Translations under genes and position numbers: made by a program
Assembly (NCBI GenBank): GCA_038501195.1
Contig: JBBPUQ010000002.1
Coordinates: 5,285,001-5,349,000, forward strand
Source: Nemania diffusa
Lineage: Eukaryota; Ascomycota; Sordariomycetes; Xylariales; Xylariaceae
Direction of reading: 5' to 3'
DNA: 64,000 bases
Notes under the pieces: generated by a model
The model's input: only the letters and a program-made list of their open reading frames with translations
Told to the model about the DNA's origin: nothing
The model's database searches: none
Shown: positions 44,981 to 60,062 of the stretch, piece by piece
How positions within the stretch are numbered: the first letter of the stretch is position 1
Layout: every line of letters begins with the position of its first letter

Positions 44981-47900
44981 AAATGCTAAATATAAAAAAA
45001 TGCTTTAATAACTTTATTAATTATTAAGTTGTAAATTTATATAGTTTACTTTTTTTTTTTGTTTTTTTTTTCTATAGCTTATTTATTTTTTTTTTATTTT
45101 TTTTAAATTTAACCGCTTTAAGTGCAGCTATTTTTTTTTATAAAAAAAGCCTATATTATTTTTAATATTTTTTAATTAATTTAAATATATGCTATAATTA
45201 GTGTTTTATATATTACTAATTATATTTATAACTTTATTTTTTTTATTTAATAAAATAGTTAAATTTGTTTTTTTTACGATTTAAACAGTAACGAAATAAT
45301 GTTTTAATTTTATAAACTTTTTTATTTTTTACATTTTTATTAAAATATTAGTTAGTTTTAACTAGTTTAAAAAAAAGTACAATATAATAAAAAAAGTTAT
45401 TATTGTTATATATTAAATATAATTAAACTATTAATATAATAAAATAAATATAGTAATATTTAAAAAAATTTAACTTATAAGCTAAATTATTGATTTTTTG
45501 TTTAATAGTTTATAAGTTTGCTTTTTGTTAAAAATACTTTTAAAAAAGCTATTTAAATAAATAGTAGCTATTATATAAACATAAAAATATTTTATTTTTA
45601 ATTTTGAATTTAAATATGTAATATTTACAGTTAAAATATTTTTTAGCTTATATTGCAGCGAAGTTTATTATTAATTTAGCATTTTGTTTTAAATAATTAT
45701 ATATTATTTATATATTTTTAAATATATATTAATTATTTTTAATATTAATAATTATATTTAAAAAACTTAATAACTTAAATTTAAATAATTATTTATAAAA
45801 AGTAAATTATATAGCTTATAATTATGCAGTATTAAAGTTTTACTATAAAACAAAAGCTAATTAAACTTAGTTTAATTTAAAATTAGTAAAATTATAATAT
45901 TAAATTGCAATTTTTATAGTTTAATTTTTATATTTAAATAAACTATTTTTTTAAAAATAATATATAGTTGTTATTAAAAGCTTTATACTTAGTGCTTTTT
46001 AAATACTTTATTAAAGCTTTAATGTAAATTTATAATTACAATCGGAAATAATTCCTTTTAAAATTTTTTAATCGTTTAGTAATAATTGTTTAGTTAATAT
46101 AATTATTTAATTTTTAGCTAAATATTTTTTATTGCTAAAAATAAACAAGTTTTTTTTAAAAATATAACAAATAGTAATTATTATATAATTGTATATTTTA
46201 TAATATTTATATCTTTTTAATTGCTATAATATTTCAATAATATTAATTAAAAATAAAACTAAAATAAAATCAATTGTAATAGTTTATATAAATAAAATAT
46301 AAATTAATTAAATTAGTTAAAAACTTTTAACTAGTTTTTAATAGTTTATTTAATTAAATTTATACTTTAAATAACATTTTATATATTTTTTTACTAACTA
46401 TATTTTATAATAAATAAAATAACTTTTAAAATTATTTATTATATAGTTTAGCTTTATATAATACTTTTTATTATATATTGCTTTTAATATATATTTTATT
46501 ATACTATAAAATATATATAGCTTTTTAACTTTAGTATATATATTATAAATCAATTTATTTATAATATAAAAAAAATAGCTAAGCTTAAAAAAATTTATAA
46601 TATTTTTGTTAATATTATTATATCAATTTTTATTAGTATATAATTTTTTTAATATTTTTTTATATTTAAAGTTAAACTTATAAATTTTTTAAAAATCAGT
46701 TTTTTAAAAATTATTTATAATAGTTTTAGCAATATATTTTACAATATTTTATATAAAATCTAAAATTGCTAATTTATTAAAATATTTCAACTTTTTATTT
46801 TTTTTTATAATATTTTTTATAATTTAAAAATAACTTAATATATTTAAAACATAGTTTAAATAGTTTAAAAAATAATAAACTTGAAATTTATATTAAAATA
46901 AATAAACTAAAAAATTTACTAGTTAATTATTTGCTTAATTAATTGTAAAAATATTTAATATTGTTTAATTTATAATACTTTTAGTAATAAAATAATTTAT
47001 AAATATTATTACTAATTATTTATTAAACTATATTATTATTTGAAGTTTTTTAACTGTTTAAACTAAATATATAACTTTAAACTTAAAAAAACTATAATAT
47101 ATTTCTGTTTAAAATAAACAACAACTTAAATATATTATAAATTAAACTTTTATAAAAAAAATAGTTTTATTTAGTTATTATTTATATTTATTAATATAAA
47201 ATATTATTATTTTAAAACTATATTAAAGCGATTTATTTATTTATAAATATAATGTTTTGTTAAAATTGTAATAATAAATCGTAGTTTTATTACATATTGT
47301 TTTTTGTACTATTTTAAAAAATAACTATTTAATATTAATAAGTTTGTAAAAAATAAATTAGTAGTATTTTTTATATTAGTTTAAGTTTTTGTTAACAATA
47401 TACCTTTTTTGCTTTTTTTTTGTAAAAAGTTTAGTTTTATATTTTTATAAAAGTTTAACTAATTATATATAATAAAGTAAAAAATTATAAAAAAAACTGC
47501 TAGCGTTAAAATATTGTTTTAATATTTTTAAACTGTTTAAAAAAACAAAGTTTTAAAAAGCTTATATATATTCTATTATAGTTAACATTTTTAAAATATT
47601 AATACAAAATTTAAACAATTCGACTAAAAAATATCTAATAAAAGTTTTTTTTAAAGCTATAGCAATATTGCATAATTAAAATAAACTAAATATAATGTTT
47701 AAATATTTAATATAATTAACAAAGTTATTTAAATAAATAATAATATTATTAATAAATATATAACAATAATATAAATAGTAATAAAACAACTTATTTATAT
47801 ATTTTTAAATATAAATAAATAAATTATAAAATTTTATAAAAGCAATATTTGATTTTTTTATTTTTTAAAAACTAACAATAGTAAATCGATCGCAGTAGCA

Positions 47901-50900
47901 AAAATATATTTTAAACTAATAAAAAAACCTAGTTATATTAACAACTATAATATATTGTTTATTTAACAAGCTATTTATTATATTTTGCTACAAAAAAAAA
48001 AAATAATTGTTTAATACTACAACTTTATTAAATATTTTTAAGTTTATAATTATTTAGTTTTTATTTTAACTATAAACTTTTTTTTATATTATAAAAACAA
48101 AATAAACAAAAAGTATCGCTTTATTAATTTATAATATATATTTTTTTTTATATAATTTATTATATATTATATTAAAAATATTTATATTATATCTATTTAA
48201 AAAATATAAATATATATTTAGTTTTTGTTTTTGTTAATTATTAACAAAAAAAACTTTAAATTATTTATTTTTAAATATATCTATTTTATTTTTATTAGTT
48301 TAAATGTTATATATTTTAATAATATTTATAAATTTAGCTGTTTTAAATATATATTTAAAATAAATATATATATTTTTTTTAATAATAGTTTTAAAAAAAT
48401 TTATAAATATTTTTATATTTAATAAAGTATAAATGTTTATAATTTTAAGCTTTAAAAATTTATTAAAAATTAAAATATATAACTTATTAATAAAAGTTGT
48501 ATTTATATTTATAATTATATTAAATATAGTATTAAAAAAAAATATTTAAAAGCTATATATTTTTTATTTAATTTTTACTTTTTATTAATATATAGCTAGT
48601 TATATTTATAAAAGTTAATATAATAATAGTATTTTTTAGCTTTTTTATATTATATATTAATTTATTAAATATATTATTAGTAATAATAGCAGTAATAATT
48701 AAAAATATTTTAAACTTAATATTTATAAATATTAACAAATTAATAAAAACTAAAAATTTAAACTTAATTATTTTAAATAAAAAAACTAATAATATAGCTG
48801 CTATAAATATAAAAGTTTTAAAAACTAGTTTTTATAAATTAATATAGCTTTTATTATTATAATTTTTGCAAATTTATTTTAATTTAATTTTATAATTTAT
48901 TTTAATAAAAATTTTTAAATTATTTATAACTAATATAACTTTAAATATTTTTATATTAAAAGCTATATTTATTATATTTTTATAAATAACTATAAAACAA
49001 AAGCTATAATTTATAAATAAAAATTTATATTTAATTTATAAATATATATTTTTACTATTTTATAATATAACAAAATATATATTAGTTATTTTATATATAT
49101 ATTTTTTATTTTATATAAAAACTTTAAATAATATAATAAAATCGTTTAAATTATAAAAAATAATAATATTATTTAAATAATTAATAACAATATTATAAAC
49201 TTAAAAAAAGTTGTTTTTAAAAAATATATTTAGTTATAAATAATTATTTATTATTTATTTTTTTTTTTTATATTTAATAATTTTAAGCTTTTTTTTTATA
49301 TTTATTTTTTATATATAAAATATAAATTTTGCTTATTTTATAAAAACTACTTTTATATTATTAACTATAGTTATATTATTTTTTTTTTTATTTATAATAT
49401 ATTTAAAAGTTTTTATATATAATTAATTAATTATAATATTACTTATATTAAAATCAATATAAATTTATATATTTATGCTAATAAATTTTATATATATATT
49501 AATATATAAATATATATAGCTTAAATATAAAGCTTTGTTATAGCAGTTAAAACTAAATACTTTAATAATAAAAATATTTGCTTTAGCAATTTTAACAAAT
49601 TTAATATATATAAAAAAATTAGAAATAATTATTACAATAGTTAATTTTTTATTAAAAGTTTTTAAAACTAAAAATAAGTTTAAAATATTTTTAAATTTAT
49701 AAATAATATTATTTTTAATAAATTAATATATTTTAAAATATTAAAATAATATATTATATAAAAATATTTTTATAATATAATAGTTATATATTTAACAAAT
49801 AAAATCTATAAAAAATAAAGTCAAAATTTTTTTTAATTAGTATTTTTTTTTTTATTTTTTTAAATATAACTTAAAAATATTAATAAATTTATATTATTTA
49901 TAACATTTATAATATATACAATTAAAGTTTAAAATATAAAAAAAAAATTAACTATTATTTTTAAGTTTTAAAAACAAAATTTGTTTTTTCGATTTTTTTT
50001 TAATATCTTTTTTTAAAAAATATATATAGTTTTTTTTTTTTTTTTTGTTGCAATATTTTTTTTTATAACATTATTTTCGTTTGTAATTATTATTATAATT
50101 ACAGTTGCAATTATAGTTGTAATTACAATTATAGTTTTAATTATAGTTATATTTATAGTTATAGTTGCAATTTTTTTTTTATAAGCAATAACTTTTGTAA
50201 TAGCTATTATAATAACTATTACAATTACAATCGCAGTTTTTATTTTAATAACAGCAATTATAACTATAGTTTTAACTATTATTATAGTTACTACTTTAAT
50301 TATATTAACAATAAAATCTATTATTAAAATATTATTTTTATTTATAACTATAATAATTAAATTAACAATTAAACTTATTATATAAAAACTTTAAAATTTA
50401 TATTAGCTTTTAAATAGCTATATTAAAAAAATATTTTATTTTAAACTTTATATTAAAATATTATTTTATAGTTTTTTATTTAAAGCTATAATAAGCTTTT
50501 TTAATTTTTTATATATATTTTTTTAATATATTTTTAAATTTAAATAAACAAATATAATTTATAATAGCTTTATTTTATTAATTATAAATATTTTTTATAA
50601 TATTTTATTAATTAAAATTATTTTATTTAAAAGTTTTATTAATTTATATATATTTTAATTTATATTAACTAAACTAAAATAATACATTTTAGTTTTTAAT
50701 AATATTATATAAATAAAAAAAGCTATTTAAAAATTTTTAAATAGTTTAATTAAAACAAATTTTAAAACAATTTTTTAGTTTTTTTAATATTTTATTAAAA
50801 CTAGCTTTATAAAAAATTTATTTATTATTTATATTAATTTTGTTATTTTATTAAAACAATATTAATTTAGCTAACAAATAATTAAATATTAAAAATATCT

Positions 50901-52551
50901 AATTAATATTTAATAATATTAAATTTTTAATTAAAGCATTAATATAGTTTATAAAAAAATAAATATTTATATAAATAATATTTTTTTTATTAATAATTAT
51001 TTTTTAGTTATTAAAGTCTGTTTATTTAAAATTAAATATATTAATATTGTTATATTTAATTTTATATATATTACTTTTAATAAAATTTAAATTTACTTTA
51101 AAAGTAATATAACAAAAGTTATATTTATATTTTAAAATAAAATTATTATTACTATTATTAAAATTGCTAAAAATTTTTTTTTCAATATTAATATTTTTAA
51201 AAAAAAAGTAGCTACTTTTTAATAAAAATAAATATAAAAATAGAAATAAAATTTAGTTTAAATATAAATAAAAATGTAAATTTTAGCGTAAATATAAGCA
51301 TTAGTACAAAATTAACACTAAATTAAAATACAAATATATTAAAATTTATTAATAGTTTAAATATTCGATTATAAAAAAAATTACTAGCAAACAAAAAAAG
51401 CAAAAATATAAAAAAAAAAAAAAAAGTAAATAATAGTATAAATATATTAAAGTATTTAATATAAGCTTTTTAATCTGCTTTTATTATAAAGTTAGTTTTA
51501 GTAATTAAACTATATATTTTTTTTTAAAAATCGAAAAATTTATTAAGCTTTTTTATTATTTTATTATTTAACTTTTTATGTTTTTTTAATATTACTTACT
51601 AATTAATTAATATTATTTTTAAACGATTTATTATTTGTTTTATTATTTTTATATTTTGCTAAAATAAATTATAATTAAAAATTTATAACTATATAACATT
51701 ATATATATAATTAATAATAAACTTATTAAATTTAAGCTTAACTAAAATAATAATAATTATATTAGTACTAAAAGTTTTTAATAAATAATTAAATTTAAAT
51801 TAATTTTATATAAATCGATTAACTAAGTTAAAACATAAATTATTAAGCAATAAATTTAGTGTTTTATTTAATAAATATTTAAAAAAAACATTTTTTTTTT
51901 TTTTTTTTTTTTTTTTTAGTTTTAATTAATATAATAAAAATAATATAAAATAAATTATAAATAATAAAAATATTTATATAATTATTAACTAAAATATATA
52001 TACTTTTAAATAACTAATTAAATAAAAAAATATTTTATATTTTAAATAGACTTTTTTTAAAGTATATATATTTTTAGTTAAATTATTAAGTATATTTTAA
52101 CAATTGTTTTTTTTTTTTATAATTTGTTAAAAAACTAAATATATATACTTTAATAAAAAAAATCTATAAATATTTATAAAAATAATAAATACTGTTGCAA
52201 TAAAGTACACTTTTATAGCTAAATATACTGCTATTTTTTAAAATATAAAAAAATATTGTTAAGTTTGCTTTTTATACTGATATATTAAATTATTTGCAAA
52301 ATTTAACAAAAATATAAAACAAAATAATATTAAATAAAAATAATATAAAAAAACCAAGCTACTAAAACGTTAAACATTTTTGCAATATTAATATTTACTT
52401 TGTTTAAATTAATTATAACGATTTAGTATAAATATATATATATATATTACTGCTAATAAAAAAAGTTTTTTCGATTTTAAAAGATTTAAAAAATAATAAT
52501 ATAGTAATAGTTTAGTTTAATTTTATAATAAAACTGCAAAAAGTACTAATT

Positions 52552-52826
52552 TAATAAATATAATTAAAAATAATTAAATAAAATAGTAGTAAAAAATAAA
52601 ATATAAATTTAATAGAAAAAAAAACTTATAGCAATTTTTAAAACTTAAAGTTTAAATATATATATAAATCTTTATAAGTTTTTATAAGTTTTTATAAGTT
52701 TTTATTTAATTTATAAATATATATAAATATTACTTTTTTTATAAATACTAACTAATATAGCTTACTTTAAAAATATATCACTTTTATATAAGCTTTTTTA
52801 TTTAAAACTTTTAAAAGTTTTTATTA
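52552..52826. repeat. LTR of retrotransposon 1, right
   Basis: Pair of 44706-44980. It includes the triple AAGTTTTTAT tandem also present in the left copy. It is followed by the target duplication AATTA. Confidence 0.85.
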
Positions 52827-52977
52827 AATTATTTATTTTATTTTTAATTTAATTTATTTATAATATTTATAATAAAAATATAAATTTTAATAATTTAAAA
52901 ATAAAATAAATAAAAATTATAAATTTTTATTTTATTATAAAAAAATAATAACTTTTTTTAAATATATATATTATATA

Positions 52978-53285
52978 TATTAAACTAATGATTTAATAAA
53001 ACTTATATATATATATTAAATATATACAACTAGGACTTAGACTAGAACCTTTATTAAATAACTAAATAAATAAAAAATACAAAGATTTACTAAGATCTAC
53101 AAGACTTATAGATCCTATATATATATATATATAAATAACTTATATATAACTTTTTTAGTTATATTTTTTTTTGTAAAATATATATATAAATTAATATAAA
53201 ACTTTAAAACTTAAAAACAAACTTTAAACTTTATAAATTATTTTGAATTTTTTTGTATATATATATATAAAAAGTTTTACTAATA
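52978..53285 (+). repeat. LTR of retrotransposon 2, left
   Basis: Pair of 58585-58892 at a constant offset of 5607 bp with no indels. It keeps G/C at many sites lost on the right (ACTAGGACTTAGACTAGAAC against the A/T version), so it is the less mutated copy except at its tips. Confidence 0.9.
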
Positions 53286-56200
53286 TTAATTAATAATTAT
53301 AAAATATAATTATAAATTAATAAAATAAAAAAACAAAAACTAGTTATTATTAAAAATAACTTTTATGCTATATTTTTTTTTTTTTTATATAAAAAATAAA
53401 TTATTATTTTTGTTGATTAGTTGAAAATGTATTAAATTAACTATTAAAAAAATAAAATTTAACTATTATAAAGTTGAAGTTTTTTTTATAATAGTTTAAT
53501 TAACTTTTATATAAAAATTAATAAAATTATAAATTATTTTATATATTTACTTTTTTAATTATTTTATTTATTTTATAACTTTTATTTTTTTATTTTTTAT
53601 AATTATATTAATATTAACAACAAAAGCAGCAGCAATAGCAGCAGCTGTAGTAATTAAATAAGCTTAAAATAATAATTTAATAGCTTTATATAATAAAAAT
53701 AATTTTATATATAAAAATATAGCTAAAAGTAGTAGTATTTAAATAAAAATTTAAAAAGAAAAACAGATTTAAAATATTAAAATATAACTATTAACTTTAA
53801 TATTTTTTTAAAACTTATAAAATTAATAATATATTTTATATAATATTTATATAACTATATATAATTAAAAGTTAAAAATAAATAGTTTATATAAATATTT
53901 GTAATAAATTTTAATAAATAAACAAAACTTATATTTATAAATATTAATTATATATTTAAATAAAAATTTAATATTATAATTAAATATAATTTAAATATTT
54001 AATTATATAGTATAATATATAATAATAAGTTTATTTATATTTTTAAAAAATATAAAAATAAAAATAATAATAAATTAAATAATAATATATTTATATAAAT
54101 AATACTAGTTTTAGTATTTATATTAGCAAATATATTAGAATTTTTTATTATATAAATAAATTTTTTAATATTATAACTAGCTGTATTAAAGCTAACAATA
54201 TTAATATATACTTTAATATTTAGTACAAATAATCAAATATTTATTTTTTTTATATAAATAAATATTTAAAAACTTATATTTATTTTCAAAATTTTTATTA
54301 TATATTTTGTACTTTTATTTATATATAAAAATCAATTATATAAACTTTTTTTTATTTAAATTATTTATAATAGTTTAATTAAAATAGTTTAATTTATTAT
54401 ATTTATTAAAATATAATAATTTAATTAAAATTACAGTAATAAATTATATAATATATTATATAATAAAGTTTAAATTTTTATTTCGATATATTATTAATTT
54501 AAAATTATTAAAAGATAATATTATATAATATTTTTTTTTATATTAAAAAAAAAAGCTAAATAATATTATTTTAATTATATTAGTTTAATATATAAATAAA
54601 ATAAAATTTATATAATATTTAATAATTATTTTAATATAATAGTTAATTATAGTTAATACTAAATCGACTAAATTATTATTACTTTTATATAAATAAAACA
54701 AAACAATTTAACAAAAACAATATTTAAAATATTAAAAACTATAATTAATAAGTTTTAATTTATATAATATATTTTAAAACTTAGCTACTATAAAAAAATA
54801 CTATTTTATATAGCAATTATATAAATATATTTTAATATATTTAAGTTTAAATTTATTTTAATTAATTAAAAACTTATATATAAAGCTTTATTTTTTAATT
54901 TATAAATAATGCTACAGATTTTTTTTAATTAAAAAATAAACTATTATTATATAACAAATGTTTATTTTATTAATAAATAATATAATATTAAATATTTAAA
55001 ATAATTATATAATTATAATTTTAAAAAACTTTTTTATTAAAAGCTATAGCAATTATATAATAAAAATAACAGAAATAATAAAAAATGCTTTATTTATAAA
55101 AAGCTTAGTTGTTGATTTATTAATTATAATTAATAAAAAAAATTAAAAATAAAAAAGTAATATTTTGCTATATATAATATTTTAAAATAAAAAGCTTTAT
55201 TATATAAAAAATATAATATATTTATATTAAACTATAAAAGTAATAAAAACTTTTTATATAACAATAAATTTAATAATAATTTAAATTTTAAAACTAAAAA
55301 TAAAACGATTTAATTTTTAATAAATTTAATATATTTTTATTATATAATAGAAAAAAAAATATATATTTAAAACTAAATATTAATATTAAATAATTTTTAT
55401 TTAAACAGTTAATATAATATAAAATATTAAAATATTTTATAAAATATTAATATAACTAAAGTTTTAACTATTAAAAAAACTTAAGTTAAAACTTTTGTAT
55501 AAAAAAACTTTTTTATATAAATAAATTAAACTTTAAATAATATAATAATTTGATTTAATAATATTAAAAATTTTAAAGCTATAAATATTATAATAATTTT
55601 AATATTAATTAAATTAATTAAATTTTATATTTTAAATGTATTAATTTTGTTTTTATTATTATTACAAAATATAAATCGATTATATATTTATTTTAATAAT
55701 ATATAAAATATAATTATATAATAAAATAATATAACAGTATTAATTATATAAAAATAAAAATATTTGTTTTTTAATGTTAATTAATTAAAAGTTATAAATT
55801 ATTTTATAAAACAAAAACTTTAAAAGTTATATTATTAATTTAAATATTTTTATATAAAAAAACTTATAAAATTATTATAAAAAACTAAATATAATAATAT
55901 TAATATTTTAATATTTTAAAAAATTAAAAAGTTTTATTACTATTGTTAATTATATAATTAAATTTTAAAAAAATTTAAGTTTTTATTAAAAAACAAATAT
56001 AATTTTAATTATAAAATTATTATTAATATTATATAAACTAACAAATAATTAATTTTATATATAATTAATATAAATATTTTATTTTAAATAGTTAAATTTT
56101 TAAAATTTTTAAATATATATAATATTTAAAACATATTATATTAATATTAAATTTTAATAAATTAAAAGCTATTTAATTATATTATATATAACTTTAATAT

Positions 56201-58584
56201 AAATTTTTTATTTAAAAAATTTTGTAATAATATATAATTAGTTAAAACTTTATATAAAAAAATATTTATTAAAGTATATTAAACTATTAAAAAAATCAAA
56301 TAAATATATATATTATTTTATTATATATTTAATATTTTATATAAAAAAATCAATTATTATATAAATAAAAAAATAATATTATAAATAGCTATAAAAGTTT
56401 TAAATAATATAGTTAAATTAAATAGTTTTATATTTATTTTGTTAATTTTTAAAACTTACTTTAAAATTAATAGTAATTTATTTTTTTTATTAAAAATTAC
56501 TTAAAAAGTAAAAATTATATAAAAAGTTATAAAAATATTAAAAAATATTTATATAAAAGTTAATATTAACTAAGTTATATAAACTAAAAATAAACTAGTA
56601 TTATTATATAAAGTATTTTTTTTATTTTTTTAAAATAAAGTTATAATATAAAAAAAACAAAAAAGCTAAATAAAGCTATATAAAATTTTTATAATTAAAA
56701 ATTATAATATTATAGTTGATATAATAAATAAATCAATTAAATTTTATTATATATAAATTAAGTTATATTATTAACAAAAAACTATATTTAATTTATTATA
56801 TAAAAAAAATAACTTTTTATATAATTTTTTTTAAATTATTAAACAGTTATAACTTTAATATAAAAATAAACTAAAAAAATTATTTATATTTATTAATAAT
56901 TAATATTTTATATTAAAAAAAATTAACAATTATATTTTAGTTATATAATTAAAATAAAATAATATAATTATTATATTTAATATACTTTTTAAATAATTAA
57001 ATATAGTTAAAATAAATATATTAATAATTTAAAATATATTTTAGTTTATATAATATAATTTTAACTAATATAACTAAATAAAAATCTTTTAAATTAAGTT
57101 TATATAAAAAGTTAAAAATAAAACAATTAAACTATATAAAAAGTTTAAATTAATTATATAAAGTTATAAAAATAATAATAAAGTTTAAATTTTTATATAA
57201 ATATTAACAATTTAATATATAAATTAATAATTTATTATAACTTTAAAACTATTATTAATTTAAAACTATAATATATATATAAAACTATAAAATATTTTTT
57301 AAATATATATATAATTATATAACAAATTAAATTAAAAAATTTATATTTATTTGTTAAAAAAACTAAAAAATAAACATTATATAAATATTATATTTTAAAT
57401 TATATAACTATTATATAAATTAATTAAATTAAAATTATATTAATATAAAATTTATTATAAATATTATTGTTAAAAATTAAATATAAAAATATTTATATAT
57501 AATTTATATTTATTATATATTAAAAAAAAACTTAATAAATTTATAATTATAAAATTTTAAACAAACAATATTTTTAATATTATATTTAAAAAGTTTTTAT
57601 ATAAAAAAAAAACTAAGCTATTATTTTATATAAAACTAAAAATAAAATTAATATTTAAATATTTTATTAAATTTAACAAAAATAAAATTTAAATAAATAA
57701 ATAAAATTTTTTTTTTATTTAATAAAAATAAACTAAACAACTATATATTATTAATTTTTATATAAAAAATTATTTTTAATAATATATTATTTAATAAGTT
57801 CAAAATATATATATTATATTAATATATTAATTAAAAATATTATATAATTTATTAATTATTATATAAATTTAAAAGCTATTAAAAAATAACGTTAAAATAT
57901 TAAATATATAAATATAATAGCAAATTAACAATATATAGTAAAAATTATATTATATATTTTTAAATTTTAATTATATAAAAATTTTTATTTTTATTAATAA
58001 AATATTTACAAATAACAAAAATTTAAATTTTTAAATCAAATTTATAATTATATTAGTTAATAAAAACTATATAAAAAACATTTTTATAATTAAAAGTAAT
58101 ATTATTTATTAAAATTTAATTAAATATAAACAAATTATATATAATATATTAGCAAATAAGTTATATAATATAGTTAATAGATTTAATTGTGCTATTATAT
58201 TCAATATAATTTTTTAAAAAATTATTTATATAATAAAATTATTAATAATATTACTAGTTATATATATTAATTTTAAATTTTTATATAAATATTTAGTTAA
58301 ATTAAAAACTATATAAAAAAAGCAATTTATAATTAATATTATATTATTTTAAAAAATATACAAAAATTGCAAAATTATAAAAATATATTAAATCGATAAT
58401 AAAAACAATTTAATAAATATTTATATAAAAAAAACATTTAATTAAATATTAAAAAAGCTAGTTAATATAAATAAACTAGTTATATAAATAAAAGTATATA
58501 TAAATCGATTAAATAATAAAAGAAATAATAAAAAATTAATTAACATTAAAACTGAAATTATTACATAAAAAAAAAAAGCTTTAA

Positions 58585-58892
58585 TGTTAAATTAATAATT
58601 TAACAAAACTTATATATATATATTAAATATATATAACTAAAACTTAAATTAGAACTTTTATTAAATAACTAAATAAATAAAAAATACAAAAACTTATTAA
58701 AATTTATAAAACTTATAAATTTTATATATATATATATATAAATAATTTATATATAATTTTTTTAATTATACTTTTTTTTATAAAATATATATACGAATTA
58801 ATATAAAACTTTAAAATTTAAAAATAAATTTTAAACTTTATAAATTATTTTAAATTTTTTTATATATATATATAAAAAAAGTTTTATTAACA
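58585..58892 (+). repeat. LTR of retrotransposon 2, right
   Basis: Same length as the left copy. It begins TGTTA and ends TAACA, giving the canonical TG...CA boundaries. Differences from the left copy are C/T and G/A transitions. It is followed by ATATA. Confidence 0.9.
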
Positions 58893-59280
58893 ATATATTT
58901 AATATTAATAAATTTATATTTATATTTATTAAATTATTTTTTAATAATAAATTATATTTTATAATTTAATTAATATTTTATTTTATTAGTTTTTTTTATA
59001 TTTATTAAAACTTTATATATATTTTATAATATTTTATAATATAATTAATATTTTATTTAATTAAATTTTTTTAAATTTTTTATTTTATATTTAAATATAA
59101 AATAAAAAAAATTTAAATATTATAATTTTATAATTAATTAATTTTTTTAAATATTATTTATATATATATAAATAATTTATTAATTATTATATTTATTTAT
59201 ATAATATAAATATTTTTATAATATTATTAATTAATAATAATTTATTAATAATTTTAAAAGTTTAAATATAATTATATATT

Positions 59281-59470
59281 ATATTTTTATATTTTTTAAA
59301 TAAATAAAAAAATTAATATATAATTAATATAAAAGTTATAATATTTAAATTTATAATAATTAAAAATATTAATTTAATATATAATATATATATATTATTT
59401 ATAAATAAATTATAAATTAATTAATTAAAATATATAAAAATAATTTTTATATATAAATAATAAAAGTTTA
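59281..59470. repeat. older dispersed repeat, copy 3
   Basis: 59281-59394 is a direct repeat of 41653-41768, and 59447-59470 shares the phrase also found at 41911 and 43801. With copy 1 it brackets both resolved retrotransposons, as the LTRs of an older host element would. Confidence 0.45.
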
Positions 59471-59866
59471 CTTAAATTATATTAATATATAATAATAAAA
59501 AAGTTTATTATTAAAAATTATTATTAATATCAATATTTAATATAAAAAAAATTAAATTATATAAAAATTTAAAAATTATTATATAATAAAATAAAATTAA
59601 AATTTATTTATTTTTAAAATTTTAATAATTTATAATTATAATATATTTTTAAAAAATTATAAATTTAAATATATAATAATATATTTAAAATAATATTTTA
59701 TATTAAATTTAAATTTTATAATAATAATATTAAATTTATAATTAATTTATATATAATTATTTTTATTATTTTTTTAATAAAAAAATATATAAAATAAATA
59801 ATTTATTTAATTTTATTTTATTAATTATAAATGAATAAATAAATAAATAAATAAAATAAATTATTT

Positions 59867-60062
<196 letters not shown>

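Larger units (their letters stand above)
44706..52826. mobile_element. LTR retrotransposon 1, RIP-degraded (8.1 kb)
   Basis: It is bounded by 275-bp direct repeats and a 5-bp target duplication AATTA (44701-44705 and 52827-52831). The LTR starts TAATAAA and ends TTTATTA, an inverted pair consistent with TG...CA ends after C-to-T and G-to-A change. The interior keeps more G/C than the sequence around it but no frame survives. A tract at 50040-50300 of repeated TATAGTTGTAATTA-type triplets may be the remains of a low-complexity gag segment, read on the minus strand. The family (gypsy or copia) cannot be told. Confidence 0.75.
52978..58892 (+). mobile_element. LTR retrotransposon 2, RIP-degraded (5.9 kb)
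   Basis: Two 308-bp LTRs of identical length and a 5-bp target duplication ATATA (52973-52977 and 58893-58897) define it. The LTR termini are TGTTA...TAACA, intact at both ends of the right copy and mutated to TATTA...TAATA in the left. A polypurine-like run (eleven A, then G) lies just before the right LTR, so the element probably reads on the plus strand. A residual CAG/CAA-rich patch at 53625-53655 may be from gag. No frame survives. Family unknown. Confidence 0.8.

Noticed and set aside
48225..48422. 65-codon frame in the AT block
   Set aside because: It has no ATG start and a Phe/Ile/Lys/Asn composition expected from random AT sequence in the interior of a degraded retrotransposon.
50040..50300. 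CRISPR-like or tandem regulatory array of TATAGTTGTAATTA units
   Set aside because: The units are irregular triplet-based low complexity within a retrotransposon, without spacers.
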